NCBI GenBank assembly: GCA_949316495.1
Contig: OX439002.1
Coordinates: 53,347,531-53,411,530, forward strand
Source: Amphiduros pacificus
Taxonomy: Eukaryota; Annelida; Polychaeta; Phyllodocida; Hesionidae
Length of the DNA: 64,000 nucleotides
Reading direction: 5' to 3'
Shown here: in pieces, positions 54,160 through 64,000 of the stretch
Position numbering within the stretch: position 1 is the first letter of the stretch
Layout: each line of letters starts with the position of its first letter
Made by a program: the position numbers and the translations under genes
The notes under the pieces: model-generated
Database searches by the model: none
Seen by the model: the letters and a program-made list of their open reading frames with translations, nothing else
What the model was told of the DNA's origin: nothing

Positions 54160-55169
54160 CCTTGGAGTATAATGAATGGAGTTGTGACATTGTAGCTTGT
54201 GTGCATGACGTCATAGCAACCCATTGTGACAAACAATGGGATACATTGTTAAAAACAATGGGATAGTTTCTCTTTGAAGTGATGTGCGTTACCGCCAATT
54301 TTTTTAGCTATTTTTGAGTTTTTGAATTTGAAAGAAAGAATCATTATTTCATAATGAATAGGTTTTGGGGAATCTAATAGTGAAATTTTGGATATTTTTA
54401 ACTGAAAAGACCATTCCCGACAAGCCCTTCAAGTTCATATGTCCATAGACATTTTTCAAGAACTACAAAGCCTATAGAAAAAATATTTTTCACAATTTAA
54501 ATAGTATGTTTATAAAAAATGCCATAATTGTTTATCAATATTTTTTTAATCAATATACAATTTTTGTAAAAAAAAATTGTTTTTTTCAAAAACCACAAGC
54601 TTTTTTTGTGAGAATATCAGATTTTGGGGGGTAAAAGTGTTGCATCAATGTAAAATGATCTTGCTGGGCAAATGCGTTGTAAATGGAATGGACGCATATA
54701 TTGGCAGATTTTAAAATAATATCAAAGGAAAGATGTTTTCCCAATTAAAAAAATGATATGTTGTGCAAGTTGTCTAAATTGTGCAAGTTGTCTAAATTGT
54801 GCAAGTTGTCTAAATTGTGTAATATTTCAGGTAAATCAATGCATTTGTACTGAGCTCTTTGCAGATTGGGCGGGTGTTTTGGAAATCCTTGACATGGACG
54901 TTTCTAAAACGTTATAGAATTGTCTACACTTGGAATAGAGAATTAAAATTTATATCTCCATAATCAGTGGAGAAAGTAGAACATTTTTCTCGCGATATGT
55001 TTTGGTCTAATTACTGTCTATGATGGGTCAAAATTGTCACAAAGTTGAATAACGTCACATTCTTCAGGTTTTCGGCTCATATGGTGTCATAAGACACAAT
55101 GGTTTGGCGGTAACGCACATCGAACCTTTGATCTCATGGCGTCACAACTCCATTCATTATACTCCAAGG
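54160..55169. mobile_element. TIR element with 29-bp inverted ends
   Basis: Bases 54160-54188 and 55141-55169 are perfect reverse complements (outer end CCTTGGAGTATAATGAATGG). A second, inner inverted pair of 18 bp lies at 54281-54298 and 55104-55121 (GATGTGCGTTACCGCCAA). The flanks GTGGA and GTGGG may be an imperfect target-site duplication. No transposase frame is present, so it is non-autonomous. A lone string like the inner end of the TIR ('cattatactccaaggt') lies at about 56777. Confidence 0.8.
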
Positions 55170-55546
55170 GTGGGCAGTGTGTCCGTGTGCATGCAAGTTT
55201 CCAATTTCCGCATGCGCCCCAGCGTATGAATACTTATATAAAGAAGTAAACAAGAGAAAAGAAGTGCGTGGTGTAAAAGCAGAACGTTCAAAACGATGTC
55301 ATCGTACTCGCCCATCGTTGCATAAAATTATCCCTATAAATTGCTTGGAAATACTTACCAATCGCTAGAACAAGAAATTTTAGTAAATGTAGTTAAAATT
55401 TGGTGTAAATCGGACAATTAGAACAGAAATAACATGCAAAAGTCTGATAGATGTTTTGGGATAGCGCCTGAGTGAAAATAGAACAGATAGAGATATTAAG
55501 CGCGATGAGCAGATCTGGTCTGATATTAAGGCAAGAACATGTGAGT

Positions 55547-56099
55547 GCAGTGTTCAGGCTGGCAGATCTCTCAAGTTGGTTCTGGTGGAAGGATCTCAAG
55601 AGTCCGAAGGACGAGTGAGATCCTTCCACCAGAACCAACGAGAGAGATCTGTCAGCCTGAACACTGCACAAACCTATGTTCTTGACTTTATCTCATACTT
55701 TACTCCTACAGATAGGTATGAGATAAAGGTTTAAGTTTGATGTCCAATCTATTTGAAGCAAAACAGAGAGGAAAACATTGCAGCATGTGCGGACCTATGT
55801 TGTGTGTGTCAAACAACATAAACAATGCCACGCCCCTTTTTGATGATGTCACACTCAATGACGTCATTGCAACATATATTTTACTATGTAATGACGTCAT
55901 TGAGAGGTGGGCATTGAGATCCTTCCACCAGAACCAACTTGAGAGATCTGTCAGCCTGAACACTGCACTCACATGATCTTTTCTTTACTGGTATATAAAC
56001 CATTTGCGGTAGATAAATATGAGATAAAGTCAAGAGCATGGGTTCATGCAGTGCTCAGCCTGACAGATCTCTTATGTTGGTTTTGGTGGAAGGATCTCA
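55547..56099. mobile_element. Cluster of four 52-bp modules in inverted pairs
   Basis: A 52-bp module (start 'gcagtgttcaggctggcaga') occurs at 55547-55598 (+), 55616-55667 (-), 55915-55966 (-) and 56048-56099 (+). The first pair forms a hairpin with a 17-base loop and three mismatches. Between the second and third lies another palindrome, 55854-55868 against 55890-55904, each arm holding TGACGTCA. 'atgagataaag' strings accompany the modules. It is probably a composite of foldback elements. Confidence 0.75.
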
Positions 56100-56116
56100 C
56101 TTGTCATTTGGACCAA

Positions 56117-56220
56117 GGATGATTTGCAAAAGTAGTTCGGCACATGGGTGATCTGCGAAAGTAGTTCGGCAGAGGGGTGATCTGCGAAAGTAGTTCGGCA
56201 GAGGGGTGATCTGCAAAAGA
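56117..56220 (+). repeat. 29-bp minisatellite, about 3.5 copies
   Basis: The unit 'gatctgcgaaagtagttcgg' plus 'cagaggggt' is repeated next to the last inverted module. Confidence 0.85.
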
Positions 56221-56267
56221 ATATCTCATAGGTGCAGAACACCCTCTTGAAGCACCAAGTATGAGAT

Positions 56268-56282
56268 AAAGCGCTATATGTC

Positions 56283-56325
<43 letters not shown>
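56268..56325 (+). mobile_element. LINE 3' terminus with (ATT)n tail
   Basis: 'aaagcgctatatgtcattt' followed by (ATT)n is nearly identical to the 3' ends of the two LINE copies, but no LINE coding sequence is left upstream. It is either an extremely short insertion or the tail used by another element. Confidence 0.6.
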
Positions 56326-57814
56326 GAGCAACTTACGTAATCGAGCCTGAAAAGGGACATCTTTGCATACAGTTGTGCTAAAAAAATTAAATGTTTTTAA
56401 AGGATGAACAAAAATAATTTCAACTACCCCATCAGTATGCAATGATTGTATTTTGTTGTTGTTTATTTAAATTTGTGTTTTGTTTGTTGCAATTTTTGTT
56501 TTGTTTGTTATTTTTTTCCCCATCTGTGTTACATGTGGAGCACCACTTTTTCTTGTTTAATAAAGCTTTTCCCCACAAACTATACATGCCTGTGTTGCGT
56601 CATCTGAAGGCACAAAGGAATATTTTTCAAGATGGTAGTCCCCAATTTCTGTTGTTTCCTTTATGTACACATAAAACCAGGTGCGTGCTGCTATCAAAGG
56701 GTTCTGCAACTCTTTTTCTTATCATGCCTATATCATTGAGCTAGCCCATATGTGATATGATCCGGACATGCAAGCTTGGTATCATTATACTCCAAGGTAA
56801 AAGTGATAAAGATGAAAGAACCAAATTTTGTTTGTGTCCACTATCAGATCTCCCTTAAACATGCATAAAATATAAATGGAAGATTTATCAGTTCCGATTA
56901 TGCACTATTAGGTATATATTAAAGCAAATCATCGATAACTAGCTGTAAGCTAATGTTTCTTGTTCAAATGATCGATGGAAAATAAAATTATCTTTATCTT
57001 TAAATGTCAATCCTTTATAATATTGCTTCTTATATCAGAATTACTGTTCAATGTGTAGGTTTTGTACATCTCTTTTGCCAACTTATATTAGTCAACCGTT
57101 TTATTTAAACCCTTCTAGAGTCAGAAATTTATCTCCAAGATAATCAGAATGCCAAATGCCTTAATAATCTATTTCTTTTGGATTTTTAACATCAATATTT
57201 TGTCAATATTGTAAATTTTACCGTGTCTCGTTTAATTCAATATAATGCTCTCAAGTGAACCAGAAATGTTACAGAAATATAAATATAAAAATTATGTTCT
57301 ACCACATGACATATGTCATGCTATGCTAAGATCAAGCAGTGCCCTCTACATAAACTACTGGAGACATGGCCTGGGTTTTCAGTGTAACAGCTCAAATGTG
57401 GTTTACTCTATCGTGCAAAGAAAAACTTTAATACTGAACACAAACTGAAAATAAAGAACGTCATCGAGATTTGTAAACAGGCCAATTTTGCTGAAACATG
57501 GTCGGTTTTACAATAGATCCGAGAACAATAATAAATTATATGCAATCTCAATGTAACTGGTATTTCAGAAAATGAACACTAATAAATTGCTATAATCCTA
57601 ATAGTACATAAAAAACGAAAACAAACAAACTTTCAAATGTTAGAATATTTGTTTTCAAATGGACAAAATTTACAAAAAAAATAAAAAATCTGATGAAGGA
57701 TGCGTTTGGCGCCATTTATGCTCGGTAAAATGTTTGACTTGTCCAACCCTGAGTGATCCGCCTGTCCACCAGGGGCACGCACAAGAAACACAAGGTTCTT
57801 CCAAATAAGGGGCT
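56326..57814. other. Intergenic, nothing firmly recognised
   Basis: No credible gene is present. Around 57435-57520 the sequence faintly resembles the hairpin end of dispersed repeat R1, and 'ggcgccatttatgct' at 57707 recurs from 31593. A decayed third R1 copy is possible. Confidence 0.35.
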
Positions 57815-58334
57815 AGTGTTCTCCAATCACCAATCGGCAAAGCCCAGATAGATGATCTGGAGGGGTTTGTCCAACGTCCATTGTCTCTACCAACTGCAAC
57901 CAAAGAAAAGTTTTGTGGAGTTGATTGAGCTCTAGTGAAGTAAGAAGTCGCCAGCTGCAAAAACTGTGGTAAACCTAAATACCCAACTGTTTTAGTAATA
58001 ATTCATATTTTATGTATGATTATGTCTAAATCACCTAAAAAAAAGCTTGATTCTTCTTTGGATAACATTAAATAAGGAAAATATAAATAATTGATAATAA
58101 TCGCCAGCTGCAAAAATTGAGTCAAACCCGTTTTAATGGCAGTTGAAACGGGTTCAATTTTGACGTTTAAACGGGTTTACCACAGTTTTTGCAGCTGGAG
58201 ACTTTTTACTTCACTAGAGCTCAATCAACTCCACCAAACTTTTCTTTGGTTGCAGTTGGTAGAGACCATGGACGTTCGACAAACCCCTCCACATCACCTA
58301 TCTGGGCTTTGCCGATTGGTGATTGGAGAACACT
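57815..58334. mobile_element. Foldback element with 161-bp inverted arms
   Basis: Bases 57815-57975 and 58174-58334 are reverse complements with about seven mismatches by eye. The 198-bp spacer has its own palindrome around 58100-58165 ('aacccgttt' and 'aaacgggtt'). A third, partial direct copy of the right arm's outer part lies at 58490-58548. No transposase frame is present. It is a MITE-like or Foldback-like element. Confidence 0.85.
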
Positions 58335-58590
58335 AAAATATGTATATTTTCTTTATTTTGTGCTATCCGAAGTATTATCAAGCTTTTTGGGGAGATTTTA
58401 GATCAAACATAAAATATGAATTTTCACTGAAAAAGTTGGATATTTAAAAAATCTCATGCAAACAAGATTATACAGAAAAAGCAAAAATCTCAAACCTCTC
58501 CAGATCACCTATCTGGGCTTTGCCGATGGGTGATTGGAGAACACTAAATAAGGGGGGACCATTCTTCATTCAGGGGGTGTGGAGAAAAGT

Positions 58591-58790
<200 letters not shown>

Positions 58791-58792
58791 TT

Positions 58793-60478
58793 TTCTCCAT
58801 TTTTTACAAAATTGCTAATTTTTTTTCAAAATTGCTAATTTTTTTTCAAAATTGCTAATTTTTTTCAAAATTGCTATTTTTTTCAAAATTGCTAATTTTT
58901 TTCAAAATTGCTAATTTTTTTCAAAATTGCTAATTTTTTCAAAATTGCTAATTTTTTCAAAATTGCTAATTTTTTTCAAAATTGCTAATTTTTTTCAAAA
59001 TTGCTAATTTTTTTCAAAATTGCTAATTTTTTTTTCAAAATTGCTAATTTTTTTCAAAATTGCTAATTTTTTTCAAAATTGCTAATTTTTTTCAAAATTG
59101 CTAATTTTTTTCAAAATTGCTAATTTTTTCAAAATTGCTAATTTGTTTTCAAAATTGCTAATTTTTTTCAAAATTGCAATTTTTTTTTCAAAATTGCTAA
59201 TTTTTTTTTCACAATTGCTAATTTTTTTTCCAAATTGCTATTTTTTTTTCAAAGTTGCTAATTTTTTTTCAAAATTGCTAATTTTTTTTCAAGATTCTAC
59301 AAAATTTTCTTCACATTTGTCAAATTTCTACAAAACTTTATTCACAATTGTCAAATTTCTACAAAATATTAAAATTTCAAAGGTCAATGCTTTCAAAACT
59401 ATCAAAATTCTTCAAAATTGTCAAATTTCTTCACAAAGGTCAATGCTTTTAAAACTGTCAAAATTCTTCAAAATTGTCAAATTTCTTCACAAAGGACAAT
59501 GCTTTTAAAACAGTCAAAATTCTTCAAAATTGTCAAATTTCTTTCAGATTTACATTTTTTTTCAAAATTGTCATTTTCCCCCCAAATTGTCAATTTTTTC
59601 AATTTTCAAAATTATTAGTTTTTTTTCAAAATTGTTAATTTAAAAACAAAAATTTCTCAAAGTGCCAAATTGCCATTTTTTCAAAATTGCCTTTTTTTTA
59701 AATTGACATTTTTTTTCAAAATTTTGAAATGAAAAATTGTCAATTTTTTCCTGAAATTGTCATTTTTTTCCAAACTGTCAATTTTTTCCTAAAATTGTCT
59801 ATTTTGTTTCCTAAAAATGACATTTTTTTCCAAAACTCAATTTTTATCAATTTGACAAATTGGATGAAATATGAAAAAAAATTGAACATTTTGAAGGCAT
59901 TTAAAAATTTTGAAAAAAATTGCAATTTGGCACTTTGAGAAAAAAATTAACAATTTGACAATTTTGAAGAAATTTGACAAATTGGATGAAGGAATTGAAT
60001 TGACATTTTTGAAGAAATTGACATTTTTGAAGAAATTTGACATTTTTGAAGAAATTTGACATTTTTGAAGAAATTTGACATTTTTGAAGAAATTTGACAA
60101 ATTTGAAGAAATTTGACAAATTTGAAGAAATTTGACAAATTTGAAGAAATTTGACAAATTTGAAGAAATTTGACAAATTTGAAGAAATTTGACAAATTTG
60201 AAGAAATTTGACAAATTTGAAGAAATTTGACAAATTTGAAGAAATTTGAAAAAATTTGAAAAAATTTGACAATTTTGAAAAAAGTAGACAATTTTGAAAA
60301 AAGTTGACAATTTTGAAAAAAGTTGACAATTTTGAAAAAAGTTGACAATTTTGGAAAAAGTTGACAATTTTGGAAAAAGTTGACAATTTTGAAAAAAATG
60401 GACAATTTGGAAAAAAATTGACAATTTGGAAAAAAAATTGACAATTTGGAAAAAAAATTAACAATTTGGAAAAAAAAT
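58793..60478. repeat. 1.7-kb A/T-homopolymer minisatellite with mirror-image halves
   Basis: The left half (58793 to about 59640) is made of about 18-bp units 'ttttttcaaaattgctaa'. The middle changes to 'ttcaaaattgtcaaattt' units. From about 59940 to 60478 the units read 'gacaaatttgaagaaattt' and 'gttgacaattttgaaaaaa', which are the reverse complement of the left and middle units. Long frames on the minus strand (FFKFVKFLQICQISSN repeats) are artefacts of the period. The whole could fold into a very long imperfect hairpin. Confidence 0.9.
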
Positions 60479-61817
60479 AGTTAAGTATTTATATCAGCAA
60501 ACCTTATTGCAGGCTGGCTTTTAAGTAGTTTCAGCAGATGAGATCAATCAATGGAATTTGATTTCAATTGTGTCAAATATCTTTGCTCACAATGCATATT
60601 ATACAGGTGACCACATGATTGTTAACTTGTTAGATAATTTGATGGAGAGAAATTTAATAATTCCGAGGATAAAAGATAAAAAGTATAGGCTTTGCATGTT
60701 CTCAATCTTGCTTTGGTTTAACTAGCACGCAGTGCCAATCTCTTTAGCAAAAAGAGTTCAATAACCTTCCACTGCACCTGCCACACTCCCACGCAGTGTC
60801 GCCACCGTCTCGACCACCCACCCTCTCCACCATCAACGGTACCACCACTGCCACAGGTGCCTTTTTGGCTCAAATTTGCTCCCATACGCCAAAATTTGCT
60901 CACAATCGCTAGAGTTTATTGTTGAGTAAATTTATTAACTTTAAATAGTTATCTGAATGGGTTGTAACCAATTTTGAAACATTGTACCAATAAAGGCAGT
61001 GTCCGGTGTGTACTTTTCAATGGGAAACAAGTGTTGATTTTAAAAAATCAAGCTCGCGTAAGTTTGCAAAATCCCAAGGCAAAAAAACCCAACAAAACCT
61101 TCTTACTCTACTACGCACTCACAAATCACTTCTCAAACAAAAGCGACATCTGACGGTGTAATCAGAATTATTGAGCCATAACATGGCCGCCATGGACCGA
61201 TAATCGGGGTAAGCTCCATTGACTTACGGCTTAATCATCTTGAAACCTCGAACATCTAGCCCTAAAGGCAAAACAAACGCGAGCGAAAAAACAACATGGA
61301 GATCGGCAATCGGCCTATGGGTCTTTGACCCATGGCTGTGTGGAGTGTGTGCACCTGCCACATGTGCAAAGCATGCTGGGATGAGCTTGGAGGTATACTT
61401 TTCCTCCTTCAATAATGGAGAGCAAACAATTCATGAACATCCATCATCTTCACAATCTGATATAAGGAGAGGGCGAGCTGACGTCACTTCCGGCTGACAA
61501 CACGGTGACCACGTTGGATACGTTGAAAACAAATCAGTGCACACATACACCAGCATATGAAATCTTTAAAACTATAATTAACATCTTCTTATATTATTTG
61601 CAATTACGGCAGTCTTTCCAGGCCAAAACAAAGTATAATCTACAAAATACATATATAACTGTCTTCCTCTTGTTCTCACGATTTCAGACATATATAAATC
61701 AATTCTCTACATATATTATGAGCCGAGATATGAATATGAAATATTTTTTGACTACCATTAACTTCTGGTTTTACGTTCGCAATTACGGCAGTCATTTTCG
61801 GAAAAATATTAATCATA
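60479..61817. other. Intergenic, GC-richer in part, no gene recognised
   Basis: The part at 60960-61510 is less AT-rich and contains 'atggccgccatgg', which on inspection leads into a stop after a few codons. It could be an unlinked promoter or an unidentified element. No paired exons were found. Confidence 0.35.
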
Positions 61818-61995
61818 TGTGAAAAATATGTTACTTATAAATGTGAAAAATATGTTACTTATAAATGTGAAAAATATGTTACTTATAAATGTGAAAAATA
61901 TGTTACTTATAAATGTGAAAAATATGTTACTTATGTGAAAAATATGTTACTTATGTGATAAATATCTTACTTATGTGACAGATATCTGACTTATC
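61818..61995 (+). repeat. 24-bp minisatellite, about seven copies
   Basis: The unit 'tgtgaaaaatatgttactta' plus 'taaa' is repeated. Later copies lose the last bases and vary (gataaatatcttac, gacagatatctgac). Confidence 0.92.
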
Positions 61996-62510
61996 TGTCA
62001 ATAAGATTTTTTTTGCAGAAAATTATTGTCAACTGGGAAGACATCAAAGACTGCATGGGCTGAGTTGTGGAAACAATGACAGAATAACCTTTGATCACAG
62101 ATTTGACCTTTCATCACAAGGACTGCGAAGGTGGCTTTAGGGGTGGCTTCAACAGATTCTGTATTGGGGCCGGTATATAAAAAAGATATCTTAAGCATGT
62201 GAACGCATTTCTATCAAAAAGGGAAGACATGACTCAAAGCTGTGGAAACAATAACGGAATGCCCTTTGATCACAGGTTTAACCTTACATCATAAGGATTT
62301 TGAAGAGCAATACTGTGAACGCTGATAATTGGCATCAGTGAGATTTTTACTATGTGACATCCTTTATTGAAATTTTGGGTTTTTCACACCACTGAATGAG
62401 AAGACATCAAAGGCTGCATGGAATCTGCCTTAAAGGCTGGGCTGTATAGAATTGAATTGCTTTTTGTTTGTTTTTGTTTGTTTTTTTGGCAAACATATAA
62501 AAATTTAAAA
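61996..62510 (+). repeat. Degenerate repeat of about 190 bp, two to three copies
   Basis: 'gggaagacat...gtggaaacaatgacagaat...cctttgatcacag' at 62033-62120 recurs in altered form at 62221-62300, and the opening part again at 62398-62430. There is no coding frame. Confidence 0.65.
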
Positions 62511-62850
62511 AATAATGACTTTGTACGGAAAACAAAGATGAAATCTTATTGGGGTTCTATTTGGGCGATATGCACATAAAGAATTAAATTGTAGATTGCA
62601 AACGTAGAAAATATAAAGAATAATGACTTTACGCAGAAAACAAAGATGAAGTCTTCATATTGGGCTTCTATTTGAGTGATATCCACATAAGAACATGTAG
62701 AATTGAATTATTATTTGCATGCGTAGACTATGTATAAAAGAACACGGCAGAACATATAAAACTAAATTGTTTTTTTTTTTTGCATACGCAGGATACATAA
62801 GAAAAGATAATGACTTTAAAGATGAAATCTTCAGATTTGGGTTCAATTTG
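62511..62850 (+). repeat. Degenerate repeat of about 115 bp, three copies
   Basis: Each copy contains 'aataatgacttt', '(g)aaaacaaagatgaa(a/g)tctt' and 'gggttctattt(g)', starting near 62511, 62620 and 62807. The last is partial. Confidence 0.65.
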
Positions 62851-63385
62851 ACTGTACTATTTCAATGGCTGACAGGGATTTGTTTTCAACGCCAATTGGG
62901 GTTGCCAGGGCGTGAAAGCCCCGTATGTGTGAAAGTGCCCGTATGACTGCCCCTCCTACCACAAGTAATATACTTAGGTGGATAGACCACCTAATAATTA
63001 TGTAGAATATATGAAAATTAGTAACTTTATGCACAAAAGAAAGATATGCTATATGTTTGACTGTGTTAAAAATGTCTGAGTTTCAACTGCCAGTTTCAGA
63101 CAGTTGCCAGTCACTGTATTCTACATTTACGGCATCTTCAAAATATAAATATCAGTTTCCAAAAGGAAACTGTATACAAATTCTTTTTTTTAAACGACTT
63201 TCTTGTTATACAGGTCACCCTGTCGCCCTCTAGTGGAGATTGTGAATATCTATGAGGTCTCATCTCAACACTTGTAACTGTTCTCTCATGCAGTCAGTGC
63301 CAGTCGGAGTTCATTAAGTCAGAGGGAAGCAGTGCAGTGCCAGATCTGATATTTTAAAGAAACGTTCTGTTATTTTAGTTTAAAC
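62851..63385 (+). other. Upstream region of the L-xylulose reductase-like gene
   Basis: The last 100 bases before the ATG probably include the 5' UTR. The phrase 'gtcgccctctagtggagat' at 63222 resembles 'ttcgccctctggcggagat' at 63930, so part of this region belongs to a dispersed repeat. No TATA box was recognised. Confidence 0.35.
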
Positions 63386-63437
63386 ATGAATATTAGCTTT
63401 AACGGAAAACGTGCACTTGTCACAGGTGCTGGCAAAG
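63386..63437 (+). CDS. First coding exon of an L-xylulose reductase-like SDR (gene runs off the window)
   Basis: The exon encodes MNISFNGKRALVTGAGKG, with the last codon split by the donor AAAG|GTAACT at 63438. It matches the N-terminus of dicarbonyl/L-xylulose reductase (DCXR), a short-chain dehydrogenase, which begins with a few residues, then G(R/K)R-LVTGAGKGIGR. TGAGKG is the start of the TGxxxGxG nucleotide-binding motif. DCXR reduces L-xylulose and alpha-dicarbonyls with NADPH. The next exon should start with two bases completing Gly and then Ile-Gly; none is found up to 64000, so it lies beyond the window. With only 18 residues the family (SDR) is secure, the exact member less so. Confidence 0.75.
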
Positions 63438-64000
63438 GTAACTATGCATTTTGAAGAAGTGACATTATGAAGATAATGGTAAAACCACTTGCAGAGATAA
63501 TGTTTTCATCGTATATTGCATCTATCTTTCATTATCGCTCAAAATTCAAAGTTCAATCAGCAACGTCAACCTTGAGCTTTATCATTTAAGTTCTTTTATA
63601 GGTACCTGGATAGTTGAAGAGTCGCTTGTTCGAACTTGGAAAATTAAACGATGTTCAGATTTGATTCAACATTACTAAAATAATTAGTATTATCAGTCAT
63701 AATGCAATATTATGAGATCATATACAGTCCTAATTGCAAATTTATGCCAGTTATAGTCATATATGGTTTTATCCCCACGAGATGTTATCTTTTCCCTGAC
63801 CCAAATCATGATTTGTCTGTTCCAACTTGAAAGTTCAATGAGACGGCACGTGACCAGCCTGAAACAGATGCAGGTGTCAAATAGACCATTTGACCACCAG
63901 AGGTCAGACGCAAACAATTTAGTTCACTCTTCGCCCTCTGGCGGAGATTATGATCAGATCTGCATGCCTATGATGCCATCTATTGGCAGGTGCAGATCTC
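63438..64000 (+). other. First intron of the L-xylulose reductase-like gene
   Basis: Intron sequence runs to the window edge with no second exon seen. The far part (from about 63770) includes dispersed-repeat phrases such as 'cgccctctggcggagat'. Confidence 0.5.

Noticed and set aside
57670-58401. Two similar proteins on opposite strands (MQL(A/E)T-YFTRAQSTP)
   Set aside because: They are the two arms of one inverted repeat read outward; no domain is recognised and the frames end at the arm boundaries or run into unrelated sequence.
59837-60464. Minus-strand frames of up to 195 codons rich in Phe, Lys and Ser
   Set aside because: Low-complexity A/T array with a period near 18; three overlapping frames are open at once, which argues against any being real.
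61190-61500. First exon starting at 'atggccgccatgg'
   Set aside because: The frame stops after a few codons and no donor with a continuing exon was found.

Overview
The window is AT-rich nuclear DNA of an animal with short exons, GT-AG introns and many simple repeats. The best clue to the organism is a tRNA-derived SINE whose 3' end matches the short-interspersed-element tail I know from molluscs and related lophotrochozoans. The proteins also read as invertebrate bilaterian. I therefore infer a lophotrochozoan, probably a mollusc, but the sequence does not prove the species.

Six protein genes can be supported; five were rebuilt exon by exon with matching splice phases, two of those or fewer being partial. 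From left to right they are: a complete TUG/ASPSCR1-type UBX protein (minus, 5893-12648, 16 coding exons, 610 aa); a cysteine-containing leucine-rich-repeat protein (plus, 14053-16639, N-terminus unresolved) lying head to head with it; a complete choline/ethanolamine kinase family gene (minus, 21035-24956, 8 exons, 381 aa); a complete secreted glutathione peroxidase with an in-frame TGA at the selenocysteine site and a plausible SECIS element in the 3' UTR (minus, 28585-30779, 4 exons, 226 aa); a complete rhodopsin-family GPCR with ERC in place of DRY (minus, 37434-43488, 4 exons, 357 aa); and the first coding exon of an L-xylulose reductase-like short-chain dehydrogenase (plus, 63386-63437) that continues past the right edge. 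These genes are not functionally linked; nothing suggests an operon.

The rest is repeat territory. It holds two decayed non-LTR LINE copies of one kind with (ATT)n tails, a full SINE and three partial or rearranged SINE copies (two insertions with clear target-site duplications), two TIR-bearing DNA elements, several foldback elements, about ten minisatellite arrays, five (AT)n tracts, and a 1.7-kb low-complexity array at 58.8-60.5 kb that is T-rich in its left half and the near-reverse complement of that in its right half. The first 3.5 kb differ in base composition from everything else and could not be identified. The right-hand third (44-63 kb) has no convincing gene apart from the exon at 63.4 kb.
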